A stretch of 64,000 nt of DNA, taken from NCBI GenBank assembly GCA_022592445.1, contig JABYQR010000020.1, positions 124,001 through 188,000 of the forward strand, given 5' to 3'. A model generated the notes under the pieces. The model did no database searches and was not told the DNA's origin. It saw only the letters and a list, made by a program, of their open reading frames with translations. This document shows positions 1 to 13,664 of the stretch, in pieces. The stretch comes from Cytidiella melzeri. Lineage: Eukaryota > Basidiomycota > Agaricomycetes > Polyporales > Irpicaceae. Position numbers and translations under genes: made by a program. Each line of letters starts with the position of its first letter. The first letter of the stretch is position 1.

Positions 1-2163
1 GGAAGCAGATTGCTATCGACATGTTCCTCGTACGCTCACCATTTCACCAATATTGCCACGATGTGCTTACTCTTGGCTATCCAGGGTAATATTAGCAGTC
101 AGAGACAGGTAACAATATTCGATCCTATACATGATCTTGTCAGAGACACCCTGGAGAAACGGTACATCAAGTTTTGTGCCTCTTGAGTATTTACAAACTT
201 TTCGACAGAATATCCGAATACTCCACGACCAAGAGTTGTGTGATCTTCGCTGGGACCTGGAATCTCAATGGTCGTGTATGGAATTGGCATGCTTAACACC
301 GAATGTCTTCTGATTATTTTTTGACAAAGGCCCCGTCATCCGAGTCGCTTTTGCCTTGGCTGTTCCCTCGATCCAGTGAGTAATTACAAGTGCAAGTTAC
401 AGCCCCACTAACAGGTTGTGTTCTCAGCTGTTCCCGAGTATGTCCATCGTCCTTAACGCATACATCGATCTCACCCCACCTTTTGTCAGACCAGATATTA
501 TTGCCATTGGCTTTCAAGAAATTGTCCCACTAACTGCGCAACAGATCGTTCAAGCAGATCCCGAAAAGAGGTACGCCTTACGCTAATCCTCGCTTTTTAC
601 AGCTACTGACGTGCCTGCGAAGGCGCATATGGGAGGCGAAAATAATAGAAACACTTGGGAAACGTCCAAACAAGAAGAATGAATACGTTTTCTTGAGAAC
701 TCAGCAGGCGAGATGATCTCTACCTGTACCGCTGATTGCATCTGATAGTCAGGCTTCCAGCTCGTTGGTACAGCCCTGCTGATACTGGTGAAGGCAGAGT
801 TAACAGCTGTCATTCGCAATGTCGAAGCTGCGACGCACAAAGTAAGTGTGGCAATACCGTTTTGGGTGGAGAGCACCAAACGCTTCCTATCAGACAGGTC
901 TACGTGGAATTTCTGGAAACAAAGGAGCGGTGGCGATACGCCTCGAGTATCATGATACCAATATATGCTTCATCACCGCCCATCTCGCCGCTGGCCACAA
1001 TAATGTGGACGAACGTAATGCGGACTACCATACCATCACCAACGGACTCCATTTCCTCAAGGGAAAGACTATTGACAGCCACCAGTGCGTTGGACATCCC
1101 TGTGGCTCGTAGCTTCGCTGACGTCTTCTGAAGGAATGTGATTTGGCTTGCAGATACAAACTACCGCGTCGATCTAGACAACGAGCGTGTGCGACAACTA
1201 GCTCAGGCGGACGATTATGACGCTCTCGTTGCCGCTGACCAGGTATTTGGGCTATAAAATTGCATGATGAGCACGGTTTCTCACCCTCATCCCCGTAGCT
1301 GCGGCAAGCATTGGACGATGGCTCGGCTTTTGCGGGATACGAAGAAGGCCCGTTGCTCTTCCGCCCTACATACAAGTACGATTACGGAAGCGAAAATTAC
1401 GACTCTAGTGAGAAAATGCGTATACCGGCTTGGACAGGTACGTCGCCCGCGGGGGATTTTTCTGGATCATCTAATTCGCAATGTTAGACCGTATATTGTA
1501 CAAAGGCCCTTCGTTGAGCTTGACGGTCTATTCGAGAGCGGAACTCAAAGGTTCCGATCATCGTCCTGGTACGCTCATGCGGCACTGCATTGATTGTATG
1601 CAAGCTTAATTTGTACCCCACAGTCTTCGCAATCTTTAGGGCCGAGCTCCGAGTAATCGACCACACAAAACGAGCGAGCCTGTCACACCTGCTGCTCGAA
1701 AATGTAGCGTCTACTGCACCTGGAGAGAAGCTAGACGAGAAGCTAGCTTCTCTCGCCTTTGCAAGCGATGTCCCCGACTGTGCGTTTTCTCAAACCTAAC
1801 TTACTCTGCAAAATGTTCACGCTGCTCTACAGTGCCACCGCCTAGCTCGGATAGCTCGGCATGGTGGGACGGACCTGGTCAGCATTCTCAGAACTCTAAC
1901 TCAATTTACGTACTGAGTCCTTTCAAGGGCACCGAGGTGGTGTATTCGCTGTGTATATGGGCGACGCGCCCTCTCAGGCGAACTTTGATCCATTCGATTC
2001 GCCCAATGAGTCCCCTCTGTCGTCTCCATCATCGTCGGAAGAAGAATTGTATAACAAGTTAGCCCTGCAAGAACCTCTCGCACCGGAGCCTTTACCAGCT
2101 CGAAGAGCTCCACCACCACCACCACCACCTCGGACGACGAAACCACAGCTACAAGATAGCTGA
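1..2163 (+). CDS. Synaptojanin-like inositol polyphosphate 5-phosphatase (5' truncated)
   Basis: Removes the 5-phosphate from phosphoinositides such as PI(4,5)P2 at the plasma membrane and endocytic sites. The gene enters the window already open. The first codons read KQIAIDMFL, like the end of a Sac1 domain, so the full protein is probably Sac1 plus 5-phosphatase (Inp51/52/53 type). Across several short introns follow the 5-phosphatase motifs: [12 protein letters not shown] near 240-275, [13 protein letters not shown] near 495-530, [15 protein letters not shown] near 965-1020, DTNYRVDL near 1155, and [10 protein letters not shown]...RIPAWTDRILYK near 1365-1500. The tail (about 1830-2160) is acidic and Ser/Pro-rich, with a proline run and the ending KPQLQDS, as expected for SH3 or adaptor binding. 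Family assignment is firm. That it is synaptojanin rather than a stand-alone 5-phosphatase is inferred from the first exon only. Confidence 0.9.
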
Positions 2164-2259
2164 GTTACATATATCAACACTGGAACAGTAGCACGAGCAC
2201 TGGATGCACAATACATGACTGAATTACCACAGCAACAGAAGTTGGACCATATAGCACGC

Positions 2260-4158
2260 TCAGATGAGACCCTGCTTCTTGAGATCCTCGAATGTTTTTC
2301 GGTTGTAAACATTGCCCTCTTCGTCCTCCAGCTCCTCCATAGTCTCGTTCTCGAATATCTCGTTACGACCTTCTCGCTTGAGCTTCTCCGCCACTTAAAC
2401 ACCCGGCATTAGTGGATATGCGGCGCGGCAGATGGTGTACATAGCAACTCACGCTGAAGTGCATCTTCTATCCGAGTAATCTCATGGAAATGCTTCGTGT
2501 TGGGCAGGCCGAGAGCACGCATACCGAATGCATGCCTGGACTCCTACATGACAAATGTTCAGCAACTGTTGTCTCCAAAATTACACTTCACCCTCACTTG
2601 GAAATGTCGGTCAAAATTCTTTCTGTAAGACCAGGGAGGTCAGCACGATGCGGAAGCCAAAGCACCATACCGGCGTCACGCACCTTCCCATGTAGACATG
2701 GTCTGAACATATCTCGCAGCGGTACTCCACCCCCAATCCGTGCAGCTTGTAAAGCCAATATGGGATGGGCTTGCCGTCCCATCCGAGTGGAAGCTTGAGA
2801 GGATTGTATATGCGCTCTTCCTCTTCCTCCTCTTCTCCTCCCTCACCCGTCGCGGCTGCTGGTGCAGGAGGCGGTTTGGGCTTGGACTGCTCCAACAGTT
2901 CCTGTTCACGCTCTCTAGCAGTGAGGGAGAAACGACGCTCGACGTTTGACTTGGTATCGTTAAGGACAGGAGTGAGAAAGATGAGAAGTCTTGTGGTGAG
3001 ATGTGTCAATAGCGCCGCTGTCCGGTGCTTCGACTTCGAGGAACTGGAGGATCCGTGGCCGTTGGTTGCTGCCTGCGACGCAGACGGTCCATTCGGATTG
3101 ATGGGTGGTTCACCAGACTCAGCCTGTTTCGCAGCGGCCTTTACATGTTTTTTTGAGGTAAGATGTGCGTCGTATACCGTTTGTTTTGCGTACATTTTCT
3201 GACCTGTTTGTGTACTGAGAGTCATCAAATGAATCATAGAAAACATACACTTACAAGCAGCACACCAGATCCCTTCAGCGCCATCCCCAGTCTTGACAGC
3301 GCGATTCTCTTCCCATCCTTCAACTTCACCAGCCTCCCACTGACGAGTGAATACTCCCTCAGCCTCACGTTGCTGAGACTCAATGTCTACGAGTGGCTGA
3401 GCTCTCCTTGTGAACGACAGTAGATAGCTATGAAGTGCTTTTATATACCTGTTGAGTTACGTCAATTAACATCTTGCAGCGGCGGTGCTACTGTACAACT
3501 TACAATTCGTAGTCCCGGCTGAGAAGGCAGTCTTTCGGTAGTTCAGAGTGAATTGTGACCGACTGAGCAGCAAGGAGAACATCGAGATACTGTAGATATC
3601 CCATCCGCTTGCCAACGTTCTTCAAATTATTGTATGTAGCGTGATTGGTGTACAAGTCCAAGTACTTGCCGTACTGTTCTTCACCAGAAAATAGCAGTGC
3701 GATAGCTAAGAGGAGGATGTCATATGAACTCGCCGTATGATACATCAAATTGGTGACTCACGATCATCTTCCTCATACTCCGCGTCGTAGCCGTGCTCCT
3801 GCGCGTCGTCCAAAAACGCCGCAAGTTCATAGTCAAAACTATCAGCAACCGCTTCTGGATACTTCGCATAATGCTCTTGAATTTTGCCTAGCCGTTTGTA
3901 GAACTCGGAGAGATCCCCCGGATTGGAAGATGCAGACAAGAATTCAAGTTCTGCCTTTCTCGACTCCTGGTCCTCGTAGGCATTGTTAAGAGTGACTACA
4001 CGAGAGGATATGCGGTCTAGAATTTGGGCTGCTTTGTGCTCAGTCTGCAGCTTGCTTTCGTGTGTAGACTGCGGCTTGGCTAGTATTGTGTACAGGGCAC
4101 GTTCAAAGTGCTCTATCTCTTCATGAGTCTGTCTTTGAACCTCGATGATAGAGTCCAT
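2260..4158 (-). CDS. PRP9: Splicing factor 3A subunit 3 (SF3a60 / Prp9)
   Basis: A core subunit of SF3a in the U2 snRNP, needed for branch-site recognition and prespliceosome formation in the nucleus. The start [19 protein letters not shown] fits the family N-terminus, with stretches such as [23 protein letters not shown] and [22 protein letters not shown] following. A first U1-type C2H2 finger ([24 protein letters not shown]) is split by an intron. A second C-terminal finger reads [14 protein letters not shown]...[15 protein letters not shown], and the protein ends [15 protein letters not shown], the usual SF3A3 tail. About 520 residues over seven or so exons, near normal family length. The stop lies only about 100 bp from the stop of the upstream convergent phosphatase, and the start faces FAL1. 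Confidence 0.95.
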
Positions 4159-4297
4159 TTGGAACGAGAAGGAAAGGCAGAATAGAGGACAGTGGCCGTC
4201 ACAGCACGAAGCCGACCATGGCGCCTGTGCTAGCTCTGAGTGGGTTTCAAAGTCCGACCGCTGGCAGGTTCTCTTCGTTCTTACCACTCAGCACAAA
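4159..4297. promoter_or_regulatory. Short divergent promoter between PRP9 and FAL1
   Basis: Only 139 bp separate the two start codons, which face away from each other, so both 5' UTRs and core promoters must share this stretch or overlap the partner. No clear TATA box is visible. Bidirectional control of the two genes is an inference from geometry. Confidence 0.5.
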
Positions 4298-5927
<1,630 letters not shown>

Positions 5928-6592
5928 TGTTATACACTCTGTATTGCTGTTGTGATGTTCTGTATTCATGCTCTGATTCCCTATGGGGCTGTCAAATGCT
6001 TCAAGACTCGCTGCAATACTGTGCTCCCGACACCAACCGCTCTTCATTTCTCATGCTCCCAATACAGTCGTTTTGTCATCTAGGGAACCTGGCGGGGTTG
6101 CCCAGGGATTGTCGCAACCAGCCACTCGAACTAACGGATGCCTTCGGGAAATGTGTACCGATGGTGAGGGCCGCAGTTGTCAATGTCACTAGCAGAGTCC
6201 CAGTCGAAGATATACTATGGCTCATGGTAGCTACACAACGACCCCGAGCTCACCTCGTCCTCACTAAATTCCCTAGCCTGTGATAGTCACATGCTTGTTT
6301 CTTGAAGCGCTTCCCAAGACTAACGAGCACTAGCCATTCACTGCCATCTGAATGTAACTTAAGACGAACATTATGCGGCCTGCAGTGTCACGAGCGCGAC
6401 TCGTCACGCGTTACATTAGCACGTGACCTGGACGCGTCGCGTTGAGTCCAACCTGGGCGGCTTGATCGCCTTCAACTTGAACTACGACCTGCACCACCAT
6501 CACTACCTCTCCCCAGCGACACCTCTATTCTACTGTCACTTTCCATTCATTCTCCATCAGCTCGATAACGCCCATCATTTTCCCATCCCACG
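5928..6592. other. Intergenic, no gene seen
   Basis: FAL1 3' flank and the 5' flank of the next gene. The last 120 bp are pyrimidine-rich (CACTACCTCTCC, TTCTACTGTCACTTTCC), which suits a fungal core promoter. Short open frames here have no recognisable content. Confidence 0.5.
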
Positions 6593-7594
6593 ATGCAACC
6601 TGAGCGACCAGGGCCTCTACGCGATATCCCTCTGGCCCGTTTTATGACTGAGGTAAACACCTCTTTCATGGGCTCATCACCCCTCGTACGACACCGAATC
6701 CCAAGCAACAAACGACCCGCTCCTCCTGAGGCACTGCCGTGCTCTTCACCTTCCAAACGACGTCTGTTGTCTGACGAACGAGGCATTGCGCCATCTGCAC
6801 GGTCCGATAGAACGACATCCGTTCGTACCGTTGCGCTTCCAGAAAACATCAAGAACGTCGATTGGAAGGCCGAGGTTCCTGCTGATTACCTCTGCCAAAT
6901 CAGTAGCGAGGAGGCTCCGGCAGAACTGCATTTGGGCCACAACGAGACTACCACAACCCACGCCAACCCTGTGGCATCAGCAGCCTTACCGATGTCGTCT
7001 TCTTTGCCAGATGTTGCTCCAGACTCATCGTCGTTTCTGTCCCCAACAGAGAGGGTAGCCAAGGACACCCTTTCTGTTACGGCCAGAGAGCCGCAGCTGC
7101 ACAGGCCATGCTACAACCAAGGCTCCATACATTACCCAGGCTTCGTCATCTACCGCGATCCGTCTGACATGCTGGTCAGCCCGCTGCCTATTGATGGATT
7201 GCCGGACTGTGATGAATTCTTTGAGACGACTTCAGCGATGGACAAGGAGAACATCGCTCCAATAAAGAATCTTCCTGCGTCAAGGGGGTCGAAGGGTAAA
7301 GCAACTGCTGGGGTGACTACTCCGTTCTCAGGAGGGGTCGGTGGCCTTGGCTCGCCTCTCACGCTTCACGGGAGCGGCCTGCGCAGTTCAGTTCAGATGA
7401 CTCCCCTCGCACGCACCATGCAAATGGCCTCCCTTGTGCAGAAAAGCCCCATTACCCCTACATCCAAGACAAACTTGCTTGATTCGCCGTTTCTCCCCTC
7501 AAGGAGTACCTCACGGAGGATGGCAATCGGCAGGTCAGAGCGGGCCAACTTGAGGAGGCAGCTCACAGACGAAGCAGACGGGATGGAATGGTAG
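6593..7594 (+). CDS. Disordered Ser/Pro-rich protein with KEN box and SP/TP sites
   Basis: An intronless 333-residue frame of unknown function. It begins MQPERPGPLRDIPLARFM and is low in hydrophobic residues throughout, so probably mostly disordered. Residues 218-220 are a KEN tripeptide inside MDKENIAPIKNLP, the classic APC/C degron context. Minimal RxxL pairs occur (RRLL near residue 62, RANL near the C-terminus). Proline-directed kinase sites cluster in the C-terminal third: QMTPLART, KSPITPTSK, LLDSPFLPS. The end ARSERANLRRQL-type stretch is basic. This combination suggests a cell-cycle regulated protein destroyed by the APC/C, but I do not recognise the family. A fungal securin or a Cdk-pathway regulator are possible; neither is shown. 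The single long frame and good codon context support a real gene. Confidence 0.7.
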   Translation: MQPERPGPLRDIPLARFMTEVNTSFMGSSPLVRHRIPSNKRPAPPEALPCSSPSKRRLLSDERGIAPSARSDRTTSVRTVALPENIKNVDWKAEVPADYLCQISSEEAPAELHLGHNETTTTHANPVASAALPMSSSLPDVAPDSSSFLSPTERVAKDTLSVTAREPQLHRPCYNQGSIHYPGFVIYRDPSDMLVSPLPIDGLPDCDEFFETTSAMDKENIAPIKNLPASRGSKGKATAGVTTPFSGGVGGLGSPLTLHGSGLRSSVQMTPLARTMQMASLVQKSPITPTSKTNLLDSPFLPSRSTSRRMAIGRSERANLRRQLTDEADGMEW

Positions 7595-7966
7595 ATCTTC
7601 AGCTTCAACGCGGGGGGGTTTCAGCCAGATTGGCTAAACTTACGATGGATTTATGGAGGTCTCATTACATGTACAGATATCCCTCAACTACTTCACATAC
7701 CGGCCATACTCCATTATACTACACATGCAGTCTGTCCATATTGTATAATATCGCACACATCCGTTTCCGAATTGTCATGTTCACCATGCTCGTTCTGTGG
7801 TACTTGTGTAAGAGTGAAGGCCATGGTGGAAAGTGCGGGAGGACTCCGGACACTCTGATGAAGATGGCGCTTATCTCATCAAGGTTTCAACGGGACCAAT
7901 TGAGGGGCGTCAACAGTCGTCTACGTGGTTCGGACTCTAACGCAGACAACAAACTCTGCAACCAAC
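7595..7966. other. Intergenic, LCL2 5' flank
   Basis: No gene recognised. About 370 bp between two genes on the same strand, probably the 3' UTR of one and promoter of the next. Confidence 0.4.
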
Positions 7967-8404
7967 ATGAAGATGTGGTCCCCAGCGTTCGCCGCTGTGC
8001 TACTCGTATGCTCAGCTACTGCGGCATTGGGGCAGATTCCATTCTTCGACCAGTTATTCGGTCAAGGACAACATCAAGCCCACCAGCCGCGACAGGCCAG
8101 TCACTCCCCTCAATGGGCTGCTCACGCAGACGCTGGTAAGTGTTGCACGTTTTTCCATGGGAAGACCCGCCTGTGTCAGCTAGCTCTAACCTTACATGCA
8201 TTGGCAGTCCCTTGTTCCGACTACCTTTGTCCAGAGACACTCGTCTGCGTTCCTAATCCTGCGCAATGTCCGTGCCCCTACACGGAGGACGTCAAGTGTC
8301 TTATTCCGGACGCTGAGGATCAAGGAAGTGCCACCGTCGTGTGCGTGCGTGGCGCGAACGACTGTGCCGACGTCGAGCGACTCTCTTTGAAGTTTGGCAA
8401 ATGA
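7967..8404 (+). CDS. LCL2: Lcl2-like secreted/ER protein
   Basis: A small protein of the Lcl2 (long chronological lifespan 2) family, linked in yeast to ER quality control. Two exons (7967-8135 and 8208-8404) give 121 residues. The 72-nt intron is a multiple of three and carries no stop, so an unspliced reading is also open; the family alignment shows the spliced form is right. The N-terminus [22 protein letters not shown] is a clear signal peptide. Next comes [12 protein letters not shown], then the conserved Cys-rich core [32 protein letters not shown] and VVCVRG. The upstream in-frame ATG at 7925 is rejected because it would bury the signal peptide. Length matches the family. Confidence 0.88.
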   Translation: MKMWSPAFAAVLLVCSATAALGQIPFFDQLFGQGQHQAHQPRQASHSPQWAAHADAGKCCTFFHGKTRLCQLALTLHALAVPCSDYLCPETLVCVPNPAQCPCPYTEDVKCLIPDAEDQGSATVVCVRGANDCADVERLSLKFGK

Positions 8405-11236
8405 TCGGACCGTAAAGCAATGTTTGACAATGCTTGCAGTGTAACCGTACGTCAGTCCTCGAATGTCAAACATGAAGCGGTCAATTTAACATCACCAGAT
8501 AGGGAACTGTAGACTTGCTATGGATACACGCATAATGCGAAACGTTTAGCCCGCTACACGTCTGTTGTCCGCCTGAAGACAGTGGCGCAGGGATAGGCTG
8601 TGCTCCTGCCAAGAATGCGATACCAACCGCTGTGCCGCAGGTGACATGCGGTCTGCTTATCACGCCATAAAAATTGAGGCTGTAAGTGGACTTGCGAGCA
8701 GTTGTGTCCGATCTGCGGTCCTTCAGGTTTCCGAGACCGAGGCCATCACAATTGACCGCAAGAAGTAGGTCCCTCCGCCCCGCGCGACTGTCTCTGATGG
8801 CCACGATGTCGTTTGAGCCAGTACCTTGTGGACTTTACCCCTCTCTACTCACAAATAAACTTAGCAAGATCAGGGGACAGTCTACTGACACGGTAGCGGC
8901 GCCACTCCTCGGTGGAAAACTGAGGCTAATGACACGGGTTGTCTCAATCCTACTGTGCGGTGGAACAGATGGGAACCACCGTCAGAAATTCCCGGGTTTT
9001 CTCGCTATACTCACGTTCGTCTAGGATATCTTTGCCCAAAGATGATTCTTGGCTGTGGTGGCGTTCAGTCCCGGTACGTTCGTTGTCAAGATGGGGATCC
9101 GAACTTCTGAGCTTATGCACATTAGGCTCCTCAACAAACAGATATTGGAGCCCCACGGAGCATGTTCTTCGACCGCACTAGCTTCCTTTTGTACTTCCCT
9201 TCTTAGTGAAGCTCTGCGGAAGTGATAACCTTCCGTGCCTGGCGGACACAGATATTTGCGACTCAGTCGGACAGGCTCCCGAGTAGTGCCGTTCTGGTTC
9301 TCTTTCGCACTGCATACCGGCAAAGCTTTTCCGTGATGCCATCGCGCCACCTGTGAGTATCTTTTACAATTCACCTCTGGCAATATCTTCTCGGCGGACA
9401 TCGTTCATTGACAGGGCAAAAGACGTGTTCCTCGTTGACGTGTTGGTACGGTCTTGCAGGAGATGGCTCAAACGTTGCTGCCAATGCAAGACAGACAGTC
9501 GATCGCGTATGGCAACCCACCTTGAAACGCGACATTGAGCGCTATTCACATGTTCAGGCGTGCCCAATCTGCTCTCGTTTTGCCTCCTCACTGCTTCTCA
9601 CCTATCTAGGGTCCATTGACTAGCGCCATGCTTCCCTGCCGTGAAGGTGGTACACACCGTCGCTTTGAAAAAGTCAGCTGAATTTTCTGCCTCCGGTGAT
9701 ATGTAACCTCCGTAAGCCGTGCGTTCTTGCCACCGTTTGATGGTAATTGATGCAAAAAATGACTGCCACTCGACAGGATAACGCTTACTCCGAAGCACGC
9801 GCTGTGTCGCAACCTGCGGAGAGGGGTTAGAGAGGTCAGACTTTGGGCACGTGCAACCCAAAAATTCTTGCTGATTTACATTGCGCAATAAGCTGGTCAC
9901 TGGATCAATTTGGCTACTCGACACTCTTCTTTCTGCGAAGGACGGTCCAAGTCTTCCAGGTATCACATCATACTGTGGCTTCTTATCTCCGCTAGAAGAG
10001 CTGTCAAAGACGAAGACGGACATGCGGAGTCTGAAGCTTGCTCGGCGCAACCGCGATCCACGATTGTCAAGCTACTGATAGCGTGGAACTCGCAACTGTA
10101 TGTTTCTTCTCATGGATCCAATGGCGTTGCAACTGGTTCCGGTTGACGGCCGAATATTTCGGTTGCATCTCGTGAGACTCACGGCTGCATAGACCGGCAA
10201 GATTGGCAAAGTCTCATCTCTATTAAGCGACGAAGAGCTTCAGAGATGCCCATGTGTGGTATTTTTGCTAATCGTGCTGTTCGAAGCCCGCGCATTGGTG
10301 TGTACTATATCGACCACTGTCTGATATCGGAAGAAGGACCTGCGTTAGGTAGATAGCCTCTATGTTCTTCGCTACTGCGGTCAAAGCTCGAGACGCTCAC
10401 TTTTATTTAGGTTCAGCGGGTGGACACATACAATCTACGATCACGCACAAACCACTGCTAACTTTGACTCTCCGAATCACGTCTGTCAGTCACCAGACCC
10501 TATCCGCTCCCGAGACCGCCGTCAACGTCTGGGTCCTCCTATGCAAAGCTTAGACTATCTGTAGAAGGTGCGTCCCAGGTTTACAGCAATCAGCGTGTTC
10601 TGATATTACCTTGAGAAAGATCGCTGTACCGTTCGTAGATGCCATGCCCAGAGATTGAAAGCTGAAACTCCGGTAGGTCAGTTCAGTCCTTTTGCATGCA
10701 TGAATGTCTCGGACTGTTGAAAACGGTGAACTGTGAACTTCCTTTACTCATCAGAACGTGTTGCTATTACTCCACAGGTGAATACAAACCAGGAGTCTAG
10801 CCCATGTTGAGCGATAACACAACGCCTGCATAACAGCAATGTAGGCGATTACCGGGCCGTCACATTACAATATCCCAACAAGTAGCTCTTGCCTCTGGTG
10901 CTAGATACTATAGTAGCAGAGAAGTGATCGTGTTTGAATACATTGTCACGGTGTGGTACTACTATAATTACTACATGATAACCGAGTTCAGGAATCAATA
11001 CGCCACTGATACCATCTTGGGCCACTGATGATTAAACAAATCTCCGCTTTTGCGCTTTCTATCTTCGACCCATCGGCATGGGCGTCGTCGCCACCAAAGC
11101 CGAATTATGCAATGACCCATCACACTTGCCGTTTTAGTACTGTTCAAGCGTGACATGTCACACTCGTTCATGTCAGAGGCGCGGGACCCGTCTCTCCTTT
11201 CCCGCAGCCTTCACCTACCTCGAGTCTGGAGAAGAC
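8405..11236. other. Gene-poor stretch with decayed-looking coding fragments
   Basis: About 2.8 kb with no gene I can assemble. Fragments look protein-like but do not join. On the + strand, 8780-9020 reads a 75-codon stretch with CGLYPSLL and LLCGGTDG. Around 9205-9350 is a Cys-rich run, LCGSDNLPCLADTDICDSVGQ, interrupted by an in-frame TAG near 9285. On the - strand an uninterrupted 150-codon frame covers 9598-10050 without a recognisable domain. From 10.1 to 11.2 kb I see nothing. A dead gene or relic insertion is possible; no terminal repeats or transposase motifs were seen. Confidence 0.4.
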
Positions 11237-11719
11237 ATGGCCCTGGCAAGACCAACGGTACGAACATTGAATCATTAGCACTGCATACGAACTCACAAGA
11301 AGCCTAGTCAAAGCTCCCGCCTGGTGCGAATCGAATACTCTTCGTTAAAAACCTAAACTACCAGATCACTGGCGAAGACTTGTATGACCTTTTTGGCCGG
11401 TACGGCAGCATACGCCAAATTCGCATCGGAAGCGAGCAGAAAAGCCGTGGGACTGCCTTTGTGGTCTTTGACGATGTAATGGATGTAAGCACACTGTGTT
11501 CGCGTCCCAATCCCCAAGCTGACGCATCTCAACCTCAACACACAGGCGAAGAACGCTTTGGACCATCTCAACGGCTTTCATCTTCAGGAACGGTACATCG
11601 TCGTCCTTTACCATATGCCTGCCAAACAAGATGCCGCCGCTGCCAAAGCGGACCTCGCTCGCCGAGAGGAAGAGCTTGCTCAGCTGAAGCAAAGGCATGA
11701 CATCAAAGATGACGAATGA
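11237..11719 (+). CDS. SF3B6: SF3b subunit p14 (SF3B6)
   Basis: The U2 snRNP branch-site protein p14, a single RRM protein that contacts the branch adenosine and binds SF3B1. Three exons (11237-11257, 11308-11484, 11546-11719) give 123 residues, the family length. The first exon encodes just MALARPT. The RRM begins NRILFVKNLNYQITGEDLYDLFGRYGSIRQIRIG (RNP2 is LFVKNL), with RNP1 GTAFVVFDD. The tail ERYIVVLYHMPAKQDAAAAKADLARREEELAQLKQRH is the diagnostic p14 C-terminus. Exon borders are clean GT-AG and keep frame. Confidence 0.95.
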
Positions 11720-13664
11720 TTCCGAACTGTTATTACCGTATGCCTCCTCTCACCTTTCTCTCTCTTGTAACCCTATGCTTGATAACTCTATTTAATCGGC
11801 AATCTGCCCTTTCTACCTAAATCAGGTTGTTGTCGTCTCAAGCTCCGATGCCGGCAGCAGTCGGATTCATCGGTTGATATCGAGGCAAATGTTACCGATA
11901 CTGACGGTTTCAAAGCTTTCCGCATGGATCACACATAGTATGGTCCACTATTATATTGGTCACAGGCACAACCGGGGACCGACTTCAAAAGAGGTACTAT
12001 GCGCATCTACACCCATGTGTTACAGAGTCGTAATGGCGCCGTCAGATCGCCGAGGACTCGATCACCGGGTTCCAGCCGCAGAGCATTGAGGGCATACGCC
12101 GTTGATGTGCGGCGCTGGTAAGTGGGTCAGCATTCTTCGTGTGCCAGGCGAGCAGAATAACCTTACAATATTGCTCAGGAAACTGATGACTGTGTGCGCA
12201 CGATGTGAGCAAGCGGGAGCTGCGACTGTCTCAAACTATAACTTACTACTGCCAACAGGTTTGGCTGCACCGCGGTGGCTGGCAATCTGGAGGGTGCATG
12301 GGACTGAATTTGCACCGCACCGATTCGCATTTGATCTTTGCGTACACGATGAGTGCGGCGAAGGAGAGTGTGAAATTGAGAATTACCTCTACTACTGGCT
12401 GTCGTCGGCAGGGTCAGCGCAGATCTTTCAGGCATTTTTGCACGACTGACCTCGTTAATAGCATGGCCACACCTACAGCAGACGACGTTTTAGCGGTGTT
12501 ACAACATGACCTGTGGACAGACATACTTGTACACGTTTCTGACGCTGTGGGGACGGTGTGACTGGTAAGCTCCTGGGAGTGTGTGTCAGGACCTGGCGTG
12601 ACTCACTGGCGCATTTTGCACATGTTGAAGACAGGGTTTGGGTTGTATGTGAGTGTTCGATTTCTTGTGGGTTGTGTCGTTCTCTGACAACAAGGATAGA
12701 TAGCGAAGCAGAGCTTATATATGTATGTGCTTCGGAGGAAGCAGAGTCCGAGCCAGAAAACAGCATCGACTCGATCTCAGGGTCTTGCGGCCAACGTGCC
12801 AGTGAGGTCGCAGCCGTTTTTGTCACGGCGGTCGAAACGACACACGTCGTATTTGGGTGCTTATCGCCACTGTGAGCGATCCATCCCGCTCCTCTGTTTT
12901 ACCGCGCGGCGTAACCCGTCAAAGGCCTGAGAGCTCTGTTTGGACCGCGAAAGAGGGTCTGAGCTAAACCTATTCAATCGACTTGGGCGCACCGTCTTCT
13001 CGAGAAAACCTCGAATTTGTTCTCTGTTTTCTACGTTCCATCGGTGTGAACCATAACTTTTTGGCACTCAGCATTCATCGTGTGTGTGTGTGTGTTGGGG
13101 GGTTTGTCAAGTATGATGGCCTTGCGATTGTCATGGCCCTGCCGATATCGCGAGACCATGAGCGTTCCGAGGGCATTCGATAATGTTCAAGGATCTTGAG
13201 TCTGCTGATTGCCAGCGAATCATATGCGGTTGTATCTCGCAGGTGGCACAGTACACAGTCCCGCTGGAATGGAAACCCACAAGAGCGGTAAGTCCCTGTT
13301 ATGTCACTTCAGTCACACCCGCACTCGCTCGATGGATGCCGTGGCCCCCTCCGTAGTAGTAGCAGAGCTCTCAGGAAACAGAATCATTTAAGCACTTTCA
13401 AGCAATTCTTGCATACGAAGCTACCAGAAGTTGCCAGGCGTTTACGAGCAAAGTTACCAAATATGCAGTGCAGACGCTTGTTCCTGGTCTCCGATCCGCC
13501 CTCCTCACGAGTGGCCTGGAATTTACGTGAATGTCAGGGAATTTCACAAACAAAACAACGTCTAATCGGGTCGCTAGGGATAATCAGTTCTGTCAGAGTT
13601 CATCATAAAACAGGAAATGCATAGCCGTACAACAACACAAAAAACACAAGATACATTAATGGTC
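11720..13664. other. Gene-poor stretch, nothing identified
   Basis: About 1.9 kb between SF3B6 and the 3' end of RPA190. Open frames of 80-118 codons occur on both strands between 12.1 and 12.9 kb, overlapping each other, with no domain, splice chain or conserved motif. I treat them as chance frames. Confidence 0.45.
13080..13095. repeat. (GT)n microsatellite
   Basis: A 16-bp pure GT run followed by a G-rich hexamer, in non-coding sequence. Confidence 0.9.

Noticed and set aside
8686..9024. 112-codon plus frame as an independent gene
   Set aside because: No start context, domain or consistent downstream exon; treated as part of a possible relic.
9598..10050. 150-codon uninterrupted minus-strand frame
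   Set aside because: No recognised motif or upstream exons. Kept only as a remark; conservation data would be needed.
12102..12875. Overlapping 86-118 codon frames on both strands
   Set aside because: No domain, no splice chain and mutual overlap; most likely chance open frames.
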